Assembly: GCF_017565425.1 (NCBI RefSeq)
Contig: NZ_JAGEMK010000001.1
Coordinates: 310,001 to 374,000, forward strand
Source of the DNA: Actinotalea soli
GTDB taxonomy: Bacteria > Actinomycetota > Actinomycetes > Actinomycetales > Cellulomonadaceae
Length of the DNA: 64,000 bases
Direction: 5' to 3'
Of the stretch, positions 52,579-62,058 are shown one piece after another. Positions within the stretch are counted from its first letter, which is position 1. Each line of letters opens with the position of its first letter. A model generated the notes under the pieces. That model was not told the origin of the DNA and searched no databases. It worked only from the letters and a program-made list of their open reading frames with translations. Position numbers and translations under genes: made by a program.

Positions 52579-53418
52579 TCAGCCGCCGAAGGGCAGGACG
52601 GGGCGCCCCGGCACGTCGACCCGGACCCGGAACAGGGCGCCGGCCTCGGGCTCGGGGTCCTCGAGGTTCTCGCGCGAGGTCGTGACGTAGAGATCGCGCA
52701 GGTCCTCCCCGCCCAGGGTGCAGGCGGTGGTGAGGCGGGCCGGGAATCCGACCTCGGCGATGACCTCCCCTGCCGGGGAGTAGCAGCGCACCAGACCGGC
52801 GCCGTTGAGCGCGACCCAGACGTTGCCCGCAGAGTCGACCGTCAGCCCGTCAGGATGGCCTGTCTCCCCGGCGTGGAACACCCGGCGTCCCGTGAGTGCG
52901 CCGTCGACCACGTCGAAGACGTCGGTACCACCGGTCGGGGTGTCGTTGTAGTAGGCACGGCTCCCGTCAGGAGAGAAGTCGATCCCGTTCGAGATCGTCA
53001 CGTCGGGCAGCACCGTGGTGACCTGACCGTCGGGGGTGATCCGGTAGAGGCTGGCTCCTCCGGGGGTGCCGTCGTAGGGCATCGAGCCCGCGTAGAGGTC
53101 GCCCGCGGGGTCGCAACCGCCCTCGTTCATGCGCACCGAGTCCTCCTCCCACAGCTCGAGCCAGGGTGCGGGCACGTCATCGGGACCGTCGGCGAGCCCG
53201 AGACCCCGCTCGAGACCCACCACGTAGCCACCGCGGCGACGGGGCCTGACGAAGGCGGCGACCGAGCCCACGTGCAGCCGGTCGACCCGGCCCCCGCGCA
53301 GGGTGAGCAGATCCCCTGCGAGCATGTCGACCCATCGGAGGCCACCCCACGTGGGTGACCACACGGGCCCCTCCCCGTGATAGGTGACGGCATCCGTGAC
53401 CTGCTCGACCGTGCTCAT
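52579..53418 (-). CDS. SMP-30/gluconolactonase-family hydrolase
   Basis: 279 aa from ATG 53418, with AAGGAG 5-6 nt upstream. Six-bladed propeller with metal ligands in TYHGEGPVW (Glu), ISNGIDFSPDG (Asn) and TGHPDGLTVDSAGNVWVAL (Asp); RMNEGGCDPAGDLYAGSM supplies the substrate-side Asn/Asp. Likely a sugar-lactone lactonase; no sugar dehydrogenase lies beside it. Confidence 0.88.
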   Translation of the reverse strand: MSTVEQVTDAVTYHGEGPVWSPTWGGLRWVDMLAGDLLTLRGGRVDRLHVGSVAAFVRPRRRGGYVVGLERGLGLADGPDDVPAPWLELWEEDSVRMNEGGCDPAGDLYAGSMPYDGTPGGASLYRITPDGQVTTVLPDVTISNGIDFSPDGSRAYYNDTPTGGTDVFDVVDGALTGRRVFHAGETGHPDGLTVDSAGNVWVALNGAGLVRCYSPAGEVIAEVGFPARLTTACTLGGEDLRDLYVTTSRENLEDPEPEAGALFRVRVDVPGRPVLPFGG

Positions 53419-53477
53419 GGTGCTCCTTCGTCGTGGGACCAGAGGCGTGCCGCGTGGGAGGTCCCGGCGGCTCGACC

Positions 53478-53483
53478 TAGCAT
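53478..53483 (+). promoter_or_regulatory. -10 element TAGCAT with leaderless spacing
   Basis: TAGCAT is followed by exactly 7 nt and then the GTG at 53491. Confidence 0.45.
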
Positions 53484-53490
53484 GCCCTGC

Positions 53491-53799
53491 GTGCCCTCCT
53501 ACCGCCTGACGCTCACCATCGGCGCCCTGAGGCCGGGGGTCGCGCCCGAGCAGGTGCTCCCGGCAGCTGCCGAGGCGGCGCGGGAGCGCACCACGGTCGA
53601 GGCCTGGGCCCTCACGGTGGTGCGCGGCGAGCCACGGATCAGCGTCCGCTACACGGCGCAGGACGACGGCCAGTCGGCCGATCTCGGACGCCGGGTCCGG
53701 GCCACGGTGAGCACCCTGGCCGACGTCGGGGCCTCCCGGCTCGACCGCCGCTACGGCCCCCGGTGGCACCGCCTGGCACGGTTCGACCCCTCCTACTGA
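53491..53799 (+). CDS. Small conserved actinobacterial protein, unknown function
   Basis: 102 aa. GTG 53491 is preferred over ATG 53482, because the ATG would overlap the TAGCAT promoter element. Alternating hydrophobic strands (YRLTLTIGAL, TVEAWALTVVRGEPRISVRY) and a helix (DLGRRVRATVSTLADVGA) suggest a compact alpha/beta fold. No recognisable family. Divergent from the SMP-30 gene across 72 bp. Confidence 0.65.
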   Translation: MPSYRLTLTIGALRPGVAPEQVLPAAAEAARERTTVEAWALTVVRGEPRISVRYTAQDDGQSADLGRRVRATVSTLADVGASRLDRRYGPRWHRLARFDPSY

Positions 53800-53833
53800 C
53801 CTGCTGAGCCGAGAGGCGGGCGCGGCCGGTGCC

Positions 53834-54568
53834 TCAGTCCCCGACGGGGCGTCGGGCGAGGTAGACGGTGTTCGTCGCCGGACCGTCCTGGAGGGGGTTG
53901 GCGAAGGGGACGACCTCGGCCCGGCAGTCCACCAGACCGGTGCGGAGGACCTCGAGGTAGTCCACGTCGGGCGGGTCGTTGGACCAGAGGGCGAACACAC
54001 CGCCCGGCCTCAGCCGCCGCACCACCTCGTCGACGCCCTCAGGCGTGTAGAGGCTCGCGTGGTCCGGGTGCAGCACGTGGCGCGGCGAGTGGTCGATGTC
54101 GACGAGGATCGCGTCGTAGGCCCGGTCGACCGGGTGGCCGGCACGGTCCTGCGCCGCGAGCTCGCCCGACATGAGGGCGAAGAAGCTCCCGTGCACCAGC
54201 GAGCAGCGTCGGTCTGCCGTGAGCCCGGGGCCGAGGGGCACGAGCCCCTGCTCGTGCCACCCGATCACCTCGGCGAGGGCATCCACGACGACCAGGGAGG
54301 CCACCCGAGCCTCCTCGAGCACCGTCCGCGCCGTGTAGCCCAGCCCCAGGCCGCCCACGAGCACCTCGTGCTCCGTCCCGTCGAGCTCGGCCAAGGCGCG
54401 GCGGGCGAGCTCCTCCTCGGCCGCCGTGAACAGCGAGGACATGAGGAACTCCTCGCCGAGCTTGACCTCGTGGATCTCCTGCCCGGAGACCGGGTCGATT
54501 CGGCGTCGCAGGGTGAGCTCGCCCAGGGGCGTCTCGTGCCAGGCCAGCTCCTGGAGACGGCGGCTCAT
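53834..54568 (-). CDS. Spermidine synthase-like methyltransferase-fold protein
   Basis: 244 aa from ATG 54568, with GAGGAG upstream. Rossmann core: EHEVLVGGLGLGYTARTVLE (nucleotide-binding loop), VASLVVVDALAEVIGW (acidic strand 2), RAYDAILVDIDHSPRHVL (DxDxSP in place of the polyamine-synthase catalytic Asp segment) and RPGGVFALWSND. Similar actinobacterial proteins are annotated as spermidine synthase or SAM methyltransferase; substrate uncertain. Confidence 0.78.
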   Translation of the reverse strand: MSRRLQELAWHETPLGELTLRRRIDPVSGQEIHEVKLGEEFLMSSLFTAAEEELARRALAELDGTEHEVLVGGLGLGYTARTVLEEARVASLVVVDALAEVIGWHEQGLVPLGPGLTADRRCSLVHGSFFALMSGELAAQDRAGHPVDRAYDAILVDIDHSPRHVLHPDHASLYTPEGVDEVVRRLRPGGVFALWSNDPPDVDYLEVLRTGLVDCRAEVVPFANPLQDGPATNTVYLARRPVGD

Positions 54569-54875
54569 GCCACGCTCCTCACCTCGGTCGTGACGGCGCG
54601 CCCGGGCGGGACCGCGGGCGCCTGCGACCCGCACCCTATCCGTGGCGGGTGGGCACCTGCGGCGCTGCGCGGAGGAGCCGCGCCGGTCGGTAGGACGGTG
54701 CGAGACTCTACGCTTACGTCACGGTACGATAGCCCCGCCGGACGCGACCTACCGGCTGTGCTGTGCCGTCGCGGACGCCCTCGTCGCGCAGCGTCGCGCC
54801 CCCAGTTCCTGACCCGCCGTCCCGGACGGCTCCTTCCGGGGCGCGCGACGCCCCACGACGACGAACGGACCTTGC
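54569..54875. other. 307-bp gap between divergent genes
   Basis: Possible -10 elements: minus-strand TAGGGT (54638-54633) for the methyltransferase gene, and TACGCT (54709-54714) or TACGAT (54725-54730) for the SulP gene, the last leaving a leader of about 140 nt. No gene or RNA is recognised. Confidence 0.35.
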
Positions 54876-56393
54876 GTGTCTGAGACCACCCACGCCTCGC
54901 CGCGGATCCCCGAGGCCGACGAGACCCACTCCGTCATGAGCGCCCTGCGCTCCCCCGCCCGGCTGCGCACCGAGGTCCTGGCGGGCCTGGTCGTCGCCCT
55001 CGCCCTGATCCCCGAGGCGATCGCCTTCTCCATCATCGCGGGGGTCGACCCGCGCATCGGGCTCTTCGCCTCCTTCACGATGGCCGTCTCGATCGCCTTC
55101 CTCGGCGGGCGCCCGGCGATGATCTCCGCTGCCACGGGGGCGATCGCCCTCGTCATCGCCCCGGTGGCTCGGGAGCACGGGCTCGAGTACCTCATCGCCA
55201 CGGTGATCCTGGCCGGCGTCTTCCAGGTGCTCCTCGGCGTGATCGGTGTCGCCAAGCTGATGCGGTTCATCCCGCGGCAGGTGATGGTCGGCTTCGTCAA
55301 CGCCCTGGCCATCCTCATCTTCACCTCGCAGCTGCCTCACCTCGTCGACGTGCCGTGGCAGGTGTACCCGCTCGTCGCCGTCGGGCTGATCATCGTGTTC
55401 GGGCTGCCGTACCTGACGAAGGCCGTCCCGGCCCCGCTGGTCGCGATCGTCGTGCTGACCGGCGTGACCGTCCTCATGGCGATCGCGGTGCCCACGGTGG
55501 GCGACGAGGGCGAGCTGCCCCGCAGCCTGCCCTCGCTCGTCGTCCCCGACGTGCCCTTCACCCTCGAGACCTTCCAGATCATCGCGCCCTACGCGCTCAC
55601 GATGGCCCTGGTCGGACTGCTCGAGTCGCTCATGACGGCCAAGCTGGTCGACGACGTCACGGACACCCACTCGAACAAGGTCCGTGAGAGCTGGGGCCAG
55701 GGCGTGGCCAACATCATCACGGGCTTCTTCGGCGGCATGGGCGGCTGCGCGATGATCGGCCAGACCATGATCAACGTGAAGGCATCGCGGGCTCGGACCC
55801 GGATCTCGACCTTCCTCGCGGGCGTCTTCCTGCTCGTCCTCGTGGTGGGCTTCGGGGACGTCGTGGCGATCATCCCCATGGCGGCCCTCGTCGCCGTGAT
55901 GATCTTCGTCTCGGTCGCGACGTTCGACTGGCACTCGATCAGCATCGGCACCCTCAAGCGGATGCCGCGGAGCGAGCTGGCCGTGATGGTCGCGACCGTC
56001 GCCGTGACCGTCGCGACCCACAACCTCGCGTACGGGGTCATCACCGGGGTCGTCGTGGCCATGGTCCTGTTCACCCGACGGGTGGCTCACCTCACGAGGG
56101 TGGAGCGCATCGACCAGGTCGACGACGACGTCCGCGTCTACGCCGTGACGGGAGAGCTCTTCTTCGCCTCCTCGAACGACCTCGTCTACCAGTTCAACTA
56201 CGACGACGACCCCGAGAACGTCGTGATCGACCTCTCGCAGGCCCACATCTGGGACGCCTCGACGGTCGCGACCCTGGACGCGATCACCACCAAGTACGCG
56301 TCCAAGGGGAAGAAGGTCACCATCCTCAACCTCGACGACGACAGCGCCAAGCGCCACGAGCTCCTGGCGGGTCAGCTCGGCGCAGGGCACTGA
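54876..56393 (+). CDS. SulP-family anion transporter with STAS domain
   Basis: 505 aa from GTG 54876. Helical SLC26/SulP core from about residue 25 ([60 protein letters not shown]) and a C-terminal STAS domain from about 415 ([40 protein letters not shown]). Transports sulfate, bicarbonate or dicarboxylate; not determined. The start TTG 54872 is out of frame, leaving GTG as best choice. Confidence 0.92.
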   Translation: MSETTHASPRIPEADETHSVMSALRSPARLRTEVLAGLVVALALIPEAIAFSIIAGVDPRIGLFASFTMAVSIAFLGGRPAMISAATGAIALVIAPVAREHGLEYLIATVILAGVFQVLLGVIGVAKLMRFIPRQVMVGFVNALAILIFTSQLPHLVDVPWQVYPLVAVGLIIVFGLPYLTKAVPAPLVAIVVLTGVTVLMAIAVPTVGDEGELPRSLPSLVVPDVPFTLETFQIIAPYALTMALVGLLESLMTAKLVDDVTDTHSNKVRESWGQGVANIITGFFGGMGGCAMIGQTMINVKASRARTRISTFLAGVFLLVLVVGFGDVVAIIPMAALVAVMIFVSVATFDWHSISIGTLKRMPRSELAVMVATVAVTVATHNLAYGVITGVVVAMVLFTRRVAHLTRVERIDQVDDDVRVYAVTGELFFASSNDLVYQFNYDDDPENVVIDLSQAHIWDASTVATLDAITTKYASKGKKVTILNLDDDSAKRHELLAGQLGAGH

Positions 56394-56476
56394 GGATCTC
56401 CCCCGCCCCGCCCATGGGCCGGCAGGGCGCGTAGGGCCGGTCCCTGATCCAGCGGCCGGCCCGTCCTCGTGGGAGG

Positions 56477-56490
56477 CTCGGTCGACCGAG
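56477..56490. promoter_or_regulatory. 14-bp palindrome upstream of glutaminase
   Basis: CTCGGTCGACCGAG is perfectly palindromic and centred 47 bp before the glutaminase ATG, a usual operator position. Confidence 0.35.
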
Positions 56491-56530
56491 GGACCGCCGT
56501 CCTCGTCCCCGCCCGAGCTAGGAGTCCTCG

Positions 56531-57538
56531 ATGGATCAGCCGACCGTCACGGACCGGGGCGAGACCCCGCCCGTCTCGACGGGCCGACTGCCCGAGGACG
56601 CCACGGTCGACCGGCTCGTCCACGCGGTCCACGAGGAGCACCGTTCCGTGGGAGAGGGCGAGATCCCCGCCGGCATCCCGGCCATCGAGGAGGCCGACCC
56701 CGACCTGTTCGGGATCGCCGTGGTCGGGACGGCGGGGCGGGTCTTCTGCGTCGGTGACGCGGAGCACGCCTTCTCGATCCAGAGCGTCTCCAAGCCCTTC
56801 ACCTTCGCCCTGGTCTGCCAGGCCCTCGGGCACGAGGAGGCCCGTGAGCGCCTCGGCGTCAACAACACCGGGCAGCCCTTCGACAGCGTGATGGCTGTCG
56901 AGCTCAACGACCACCGCACGATGAACCCGATGGTGAACGCCGGGGCGATCGCCACCACGAGCCACCTGCCCGGGTCCACCGCCGAGGACAAGTGGCAGCA
57001 CCTGCACGAGGGGCTCTCGGCCTTCGCCGGGCGTGACCTCGAGGTCGACGAGGCGGTCTACGAGGCCGAGGTCCGGTCCAACCAGCGCAACCGGGGCATC
57101 GCGCACCTCCTCGAGGCCTACGACCACCTCGGCTTCGAGCCCGACGCCGCGGTGGACCTGTACACCCGGCAGTGCGCGCTGCTCGTGACCGCCGTGGACC
57201 TCGCCGTCATGGGTGCCACCCTGGCCAACGGCGGGGTGAACCCACGGACCGGCGATCGCGTGATCGACCCCGCCCACTGCCAGCACGTGCTCGCCGTCCT
57301 GGCGACCTCGGGGCTGTACGAGCGATCGGGCGACTGGCTCTACGAGGTGGGGCTGCCGGGCAAGAGCGGTGTGAGCGGCGGGATCGTCACGGCCTCCCCC
57401 GGCAAGGCAGGGCTGGCTACCTACTCACCGCCGCTGGACCCCGCGGGCAACAGCGTCCGAGGGCGCCTCGCGACCACCGAGCTGGCCGAGAGCCTCGGTC
57501 TCAACCTCTTCGCCTCGAGGCCGTTCTCCGACGACTGA
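56531..57538 (+). CDS. glsA: Glutaminase A
   Basis: 335 aa, standard length. Serine-dependent beta-lactamase-like fold: FSIQSVSKPFTFALV holds the S-x-x-K catalytic pair, then NPMVNAGAIATTS, RSNQRNRGIAHLL and PGKSGVSGGIVTASPGKAGL. Converts glutamine to glutamate and ammonia, possibly for acid tolerance or nitrogen use. AGGAG sits 6 nt before the ATG. Its last 114 bp overlap, on the opposite strand, the end of the GGDEF gene. Confidence 0.95.
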   Translation: MDQPTVTDRGETPPVSTGRLPEDATVDRLVHAVHEEHRSVGEGEIPAGIPAIEEADPDLFGIAVVGTAGRVFCVGDAEHAFSIQSVSKPFTFALVCQALGHEEARERLGVNNTGQPFDSVMAVELNDHRTMNPMVNAGAIATTSHLPGSTAEDKWQHLHEGLSAFAGRDLEVDEAVYEAEVRSNQRNRGIAHLLEAYDHLGFEPDAAVDLYTRQCALLVTAVDLAVMGATLANGGVNPRTGDRVIDPAHCQHVLAVLATSGLYERSGDWLYEVGLPGKSGVSGGIVTASPGKAGLATYSPPLDPAGNSVRGRLATTELAESLGLNLFASRPFSDD

Positions 57539-58483
57539 GCCGGCCCGGGCGCGCTTCGCCCGGTAGAGGGCGTCGTCGGCGCGCGAGATCCACTCGTCCA
57601 GGGAGTCGGCCGCCCCGGCGGCCACCCCCGCCGACCACGAGCACCGCTGGTCGGCACCGGCCAGCCTCGCCACCACCCGACGGGCCTCCTCCTCGCCCGT
57701 CGCCGGGAGAAGGACCGCGAACTCGTCCCCGCCCCATCTGCCCAGCACGTCACCCGCGCGCAGCTCGGTGCGCCAGGCAGCCGTGAGCCCGACGAGCACC
57801 TCGTCCCCGGCCGCGTGCCCCTGGGTGTCGTTGATGATCTTGAAGTCGTCGAGGTCCAGCAGCACCAGGCTGACGGGACGTCCCGTGCGACGCGACCAGG
57901 CCAGCTCTCGCTCGGCGGCGTCCAGGAGGCTGCGTCGGGTCGCGGCCCCCGTGAGTGCGTCCTGGGCCGCGATCGCGCGCAGGCTCGTCACCTTCCTGTG
58001 GAGCACCCACGAGGTCCCCGCCATGGTGCCGAGGTAGAACACCCACGTCTGCACCGGCGAGGGGGAACCCGCCTGGGCCAGCCCGAGGGCCAGGCCACCA
58101 CCGATGCCGACCAGGTAGGCGAGGAAGGGCGTTCGCGTCAGGAAGACGGCCGCGAAGACGGCCAACCAGAAGAAGCCCGCGGCCGTGACCACGGCCCCGA
58201 CCGGGGTCGTGGACCGCAGGACGGCCAGGGTCATGAGCCCGAGGGCGAGCACCAGCACCGCGTGCATCGCCAGCACGGTCACCCGTGGGGCGAGGCGGAG
58301 CAGCACGGCCCCCAGCGCGAGGGCGACAGCGGCCAGCACCGCACCGAGGGCCCGGGGGGCGGTCTCGCTGAAGGGCACGACCACGGTGAAGCCGCAGAGC
58401 AGCCCGACGAGGAGGCACGCCGTGCCCAGGGTGGTGACCGCGGCCCGCGGCGCGGGTCGTCGAGCTGCGTCGACGCTCTGCAC
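57425..58483 (-). CDS. Membrane-bound diguanylate cyclase (GGDEF)
   Basis: 352 aa from GTG 58483, which has GGAGGA 6-8 nt upstream; an in-frame start 38 codons earlier lacks this. Five or six helices in the first 170 residues, then a GGDEF domain (about 175-330) with the intact GRWGGDEFAVLLP active site and an RAGD inhibitory I-site five residues before it. Should make cyclic di-GMP with product feedback. The last 38 codons are antisense to glsA. There is no periplasmic sensor domain of known type. Confidence 0.9.
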   Translation of the reverse strand: MQSVDAARRPAPRAAVTTLGTACLLVGLLCGFTVVVPFSETAPRALGAVLAAVALALGAVLLRLAPRVTVLAMHAVLVLALGLMTLAVLRSTTPVGAVVTAAGFFWLAVFAAVFLTRTPFLAYLVGIGGGLALGLAQAGSPSPVQTWVFYLGTMAGTSWVLHRKVTSLRAIAAQDALTGAATRRSLLDAAERELAWSRRTGRPVSLVLLDLDDFKIINDTQGHAAGDEVLVGLTAAWRTELRAGDVLGRWGGDEFAVLLPATGEEEARRVVARLAGADQRCSWSAGVAAGAADSLDEWISRADDALYRAKRARAGSVVGERPRGEEVETEALGQLGGREAPSDAVARGVQRR

Positions 58484-58600
58484 GAGACCCTCCTCCGACC
58501 ATGCCGCCTCGGCTGGCCCCAGCACAAGGATCGGCATCTCACCCCAGGCGTTGAGCGGCCCGGCCGTGACACAGGTCACGACCGGGCCGCTCCGCACCGC

Positions 58601-60289
58601 CTACGCGTCGATGACGACCGCGATCACCACCGGCTCACGTCGATACTTGCGGCGCACGAAGCGGCTGACGGCCCGCGCGACGATCCCCTCGAGGGCCTCG
58701 AGGTCCTTGGTCTGCGCGGGGGTGGCCTTCTCGAGGGCCTTCTCGACCTCGGCCTGGACCCCGTCGAAGGTGTGGTCGTCGTGCACGAGCCCCTTGGTCA
58801 GGAACTCGAGCGGCTCGGCGAGGGTGTTGTTGGCCGGGTCCACGAGGGCGACGACCGTCACGACACCGCCCTCGCGCAGCAGGCGCCGCTCCTTGAGCGT
58901 GTCCTCGGTGGCCCGACCGACGGTCTGGCCGTCGACGTAGACGAGCCCGGCCGGGACCCGACCGGCGATCGTCGCGCGCCCCTTGACGAGGTCGACCGCG
59001 ACGCCGTCGGCGCCGATGATGACCCGGTCCTCAGGCACCCCGGTGCGCACCGCGAGGGCGCCGTTCGCGTGCAGGTGCTTGGACTCCCCGTGGACGGGCA
59101 GCACGTTGCGCGGCTTGACGATGTTGTAGCAGTAGATGAGCTCGCCGGCGCTGGCGTGCCCCGAGACGTGCACCTTGGCGTTGCCCTTGTGCACGACGTT
59201 CGCACCGAGGTCGGTGAGCTTGTTGATGATGCCGTAGATCGCGTTCTCGTTGCCCGGGATGAGCGAGCTCGCCAGGAGCACCGTGTCCCCGTCACCGACC
59301 GCGATCTGGTGGTCGCCGTTGGCCATCCGGGCCAGGGCAGCCATGGGCTCGCCCTGAGAACCGGTGCAGATCAGGGTGACCTTGTCGTCCGGCATCGACT
59401 CGAGCTTGCCGAAGTCCACCACGAGGCCGCGGGGGATGTTGAGGTACTCCAGGTCGCGCGCGATGCCCATGTTGCGGACCATCGACCGCCCGACGAAGGC
59501 GACCTTGCGGCCGTTGCGGTGGGCGGCGTCGAGCACCTGCTGGATGCGGTGCACGTGGCTCGCGAAGCTCGAGACGATGATCCGCCGCGGCGCCGTCGCG
59601 AACACGTGGTCGATCGCCGGGGTGAGCTCGCGCTCCGAGGTCGTGAAGCCTGCCACCTCGGCGTTGGTCGAGTCGGTGAGGAACAGGTCCACACCCTCCT
59701 CGCCGAGCCGGGCGAAGTGCCGCAGGTCGGTGATCCGGTCGTCCAGGGGGAACTGGTCCATCTTGAAGTCCCCGGTGTGCAGCACCAGGCCGGCCTTCGT
59801 CCGGATCGCGACAGCCAGCCCGTCGGGGATGGAGTGGTTGACGGCCACGAACTCGAGCTCGAACGGTCCGGCCGTGTGGGTGTCCAACGCCTCGACGTGG
59901 ACCGTCCGCGGCCGGATCCGGTGCTCCTTGAGCTTGGCCGAGATGAAGGCGAGGGTCAGCTCGGAGCCGATGACAGGGATGTCGGCGCGCTCCTTGAGCA
60001 GGTACGGGACCCCTCCGATGTGGTCCTCGTGGCCGTGGGTCAGCACGATCGCGACGATGTCGTCGAGCCGGTCCCGGATCGAGGTGAAGTCAGGCAGGAT
60101 CACGTCGATGCCCGGCTGGTGGTCCTCGGGGAAGAGCACGCCGCAGTCGACGATGAGCAGCTTGCCCTGGTGCTCGAAGACGGTCATGTTGCGACCGATC
60201 TCGCCGAGGCCGCCCAGGGGGGTGACACGCAGGGCGCCGCGCGCCAGGGGCGGCGGCGCGGGAAGACTCTCGATGTGGGGTGATGCCAT
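58601..60289 (-). CDS. rnj: Ribonuclease J
   Basis: 562 aa. Beta-CASP metallo-beta-lactamase: LGGLGEIGRNMTVFEHQGK, THGHEDHIGGVPYLL (HxHxDH), LHTGDFKMD, GSQGEPMAALARMA, SGHASAGEL and VHGESKHLHANGALA. 5' exonuclease and endonuclease in RNA decay and rRNA processing. In many actinobacteria it lies next to dapA; here it lies between a GGDEF gene and prfC. Confidence 0.96.
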   Translation of the reverse strand: MASPHIESLPAPPPLARGALRVTPLGGLGEIGRNMTVFEHQGKLLIVDCGVLFPEDHQPGIDVILPDFTSIRDRLDDIVAIVLTHGHEDHIGGVPYLLKERADIPVIGSELTLAFISAKLKEHRIRPRTVHVEALDTHTAGPFELEFVAVNHSIPDGLAVAIRTKAGLVLHTGDFKMDQFPLDDRITDLRHFARLGEEGVDLFLTDSTNAEVAGFTTSERELTPAIDHVFATAPRRIIVSSFASHVHRIQQVLDAAHRNGRKVAFVGRSMVRNMGIARDLEYLNIPRGLVVDFGKLESMPDDKVTLICTGSQGEPMAALARMANGDHQIAVGDGDTVLLASSLIPGNENAIYGIINKLTDLGANVVHKGNAKVHVSGHASAGELIYCYNIVKPRNVLPVHGESKHLHANGALAVRTGVPEDRVIIGADGVAVDLVKGRATIAGRVPAGLVYVDGQTVGRATEDTLKERRLLREGGVVTVVALVDPANNTLAEPLEFLTKGLVHDDHTFDGVQAEVEKALEKATPAQTKDLEALEGIVARAVSRFVRRKYRREPVVIAVVIDA

Positions 60290-60312
60290 GGGTGTGTTCA
60301 GCCTCCTGAGAT

Positions 60313-60329
60313 GAGGGCTGGTGGCCCTC
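60313..60329. terminator. Hairpin between prfC and rnj
   Basis: GAGGGC-TGGTG-GCCCTC, a perfect 6-bp stem in the 176-bp gap after prfC, 24 bp before the rnj start. No T-run follows, so it may be a weak terminator or part of the rnj leader. Confidence 0.3.
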
Positions 60330-60465
60330 GGGCGGGTGATGCAGGTTGTGGTCGACCTAGCTGTCGGCGAGATCGTTGATCACGTGGTCGTCCCTGGCGT
60401 CGCCGGGACCTGAGGACGAGTGTGCCAGTGCAACGGGTCGGCGCCCGCGAGGGCTGCCCCCTGGC

Positions 60466-62058
60466 TCACTCGGTCCCTGCGGGCAGGGGCTCGAGGCTCA
60501 GCTCGGGGTTGTCGCGCTGCAGCGCCCGCAGCCGCCACACGCTCTCGAGCAGCGCGAGGGTCACGCCGTCGGCCCGGCGCGCGATCTCGACCCCGGCGCG
60601 CCCGGCCAGGGCCTGCACGTCCTCGGGGGTCGCGAGACGGGCGATCGAGTAGCTCAGCTGGTCGACCCGGATCGGCGCGTTGAACTCGTGCTCCATGCGG
60701 AAGGTCGCCACCTCGAACTGCAGGGGGCCGACGGCCGCGAGGATCGGCGAGCCGTCACCGCGCGCCTCGGAGACCAGGACCTGGACGACGCCCTCCTGCT
60801 CGAGCTGGGCGATGCCCTTGCGGAACTGCTTGGAGCGACCGGGGTCGGCGGCCCGGGCCGCGACGAAGTGCTCGGGGGCGAACACGGGCATCGGGGGGAA
60901 GACGACCGGGGGCCCGCCACCGTCGTAGAGGCTGTCGCCGACAGCCAGGTTCGTCGCGTTGACCAGGCCGACGACGTCGCCCGGGTAGGCCGTCTCGATC
61001 GTGTCGCGCGAACGCCCGAAGACCGAGAGGGCGTACTTGGTCGCGAAGGGCCGGCGGGTCTGGCCGTGGGTCACGACCATCCCCCGCTGGAACTCCCCCG
61101 AGCACACGCGGACGAAGGCCACGTGGTCGCGGTGCTTGGTGTCCATGCCGGCCTGCATCTTGAACACGAACCCGCTGAAGGGGGCGTCGACGGGCCGAGG
61201 TGCGCCGTCGAGCCCGGGACGGTCGTCCGGGGCCGGGGCGAGCGTGCCCACCACGTCGAGGAGCTGACGGACCCCGATGTTCGCCAGAGCCGCACCGAAC
61301 AGGAGCGGGGTCGTCGTCCCGGCGAGGAACGACTCCCGGTCGACGGCGTCGAGCAGCCCGACCGAGTCGACGGCCTCCTCGACCAGCTCGGGCAGCGCGG
61401 ACCGAGCCGCGTCGGCCCCGAGGTGCTCCTCCTCGGCGAGGGCTGCACCCCCCGGCGCGCGGCGGTAGAGGGTGACCTCCTCGGTCACCGGGTCGAGCAG
61501 ACCGCGGAAGTTCCCCGCCTCGCCGACGGGCCACGTCACCGGGGTGGGCCTGAGCTGGATGCGCTGCTCGAGCTCGTCGCACAGCTCGAGGGCGGTCCGC
61601 CCGGGGCGGTCCCACTTGTTGACGAAGGTGATCACCGGGATGCCCCGGCGGCGGCACACCTCGAAGAGCTTGAGGGTCTGGGGCTCGAGCCCCTTGGCCG
61701 AGTCGAGAAGCATCACCGCGGCGTCGACCGCGGTGAGCACGCGGTAGGTGTCCTCGGAGAAGTCAGCGTGACCCGGGGTGTCGAGCAGGTTGATGACCAG
61801 GTCGTCGACCTCGAACTGCAGGGCCGCGGAGGTGATCGAGATGCCGCGCTTCTGCTCCATCTCGAGCCAGTCGGACACGACGCCGTCGCGCCCCTGCTTG
61901 CCGTGCACGGCCCCGGCCTCGGTGATCGCACGGGCATGCAGGGCGAGGGCCTCGGTCAGGGTCGACTTGCCCGCATCAGGGTGCGAGATGACAGCGATGC
62001 TCCGCCGCCGTCGGGTCTCGAGGGCCAGGTCGGCCCCGGTGGTGGTCGTCGCCGTCAT
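60466..62058 (-). CDS. prfC: Peptide chain release factor 3
   Basis: 530 aa from ATG 62058, which overlaps the merR stop (ATGA). GTPase motifs: AVISHPDAGKSTLTEAL (G1), GISITSAALQF (G2), LLDTPGHADFSED (G3), FVNKWDRPGR (G4). C-terminal EF-G-like domains and the ending VWRLRALQRDNPELSLEP are typical of RF3. Recycles RF1 and RF2 after termination. Coupling to a MerR regulator gene is unusual for a translation factor. Confidence 0.95.
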   Translation of the reverse strand: MTATTTTGADLALETRRRRSIAVISHPDAGKSTLTEALALHARAITEAGAVHGKQGRDGVVSDWLEMEQKRGISITSAALQFEVDDLVINLLDTPGHADFSEDTYRVLTAVDAAVMLLDSAKGLEPQTLKLFEVCRRRGIPVITFVNKWDRPGRTALELCDELEQRIQLRPTPVTWPVGEAGNFRGLLDPVTEEVTLYRRAPGGAALAEEEHLGADAARSALPELVEEAVDSVGLLDAVDRESFLAGTTTPLLFGAALANIGVRQLLDVVGTLAPAPDDRPGLDGAPRPVDAPFSGFVFKMQAGMDTKHRDHVAFVRVCSGEFQRGMVVTHGQTRRPFATKYALSVFGRSRDTIETAYPGDVVGLVNATNLAVGDSLYDGGGPPVVFPPMPVFAPEHFVAARAADPGRSKQFRKGIAQLEQEGVVQVLVSEARGDGSPILAAVGPLQFEVATFRMEHEFNAPIRVDQLSYSIARLATPEDVQALAGRAGVEIARRADGVTLALLESVWRLRALQRDNPELSLEPLPAGTE

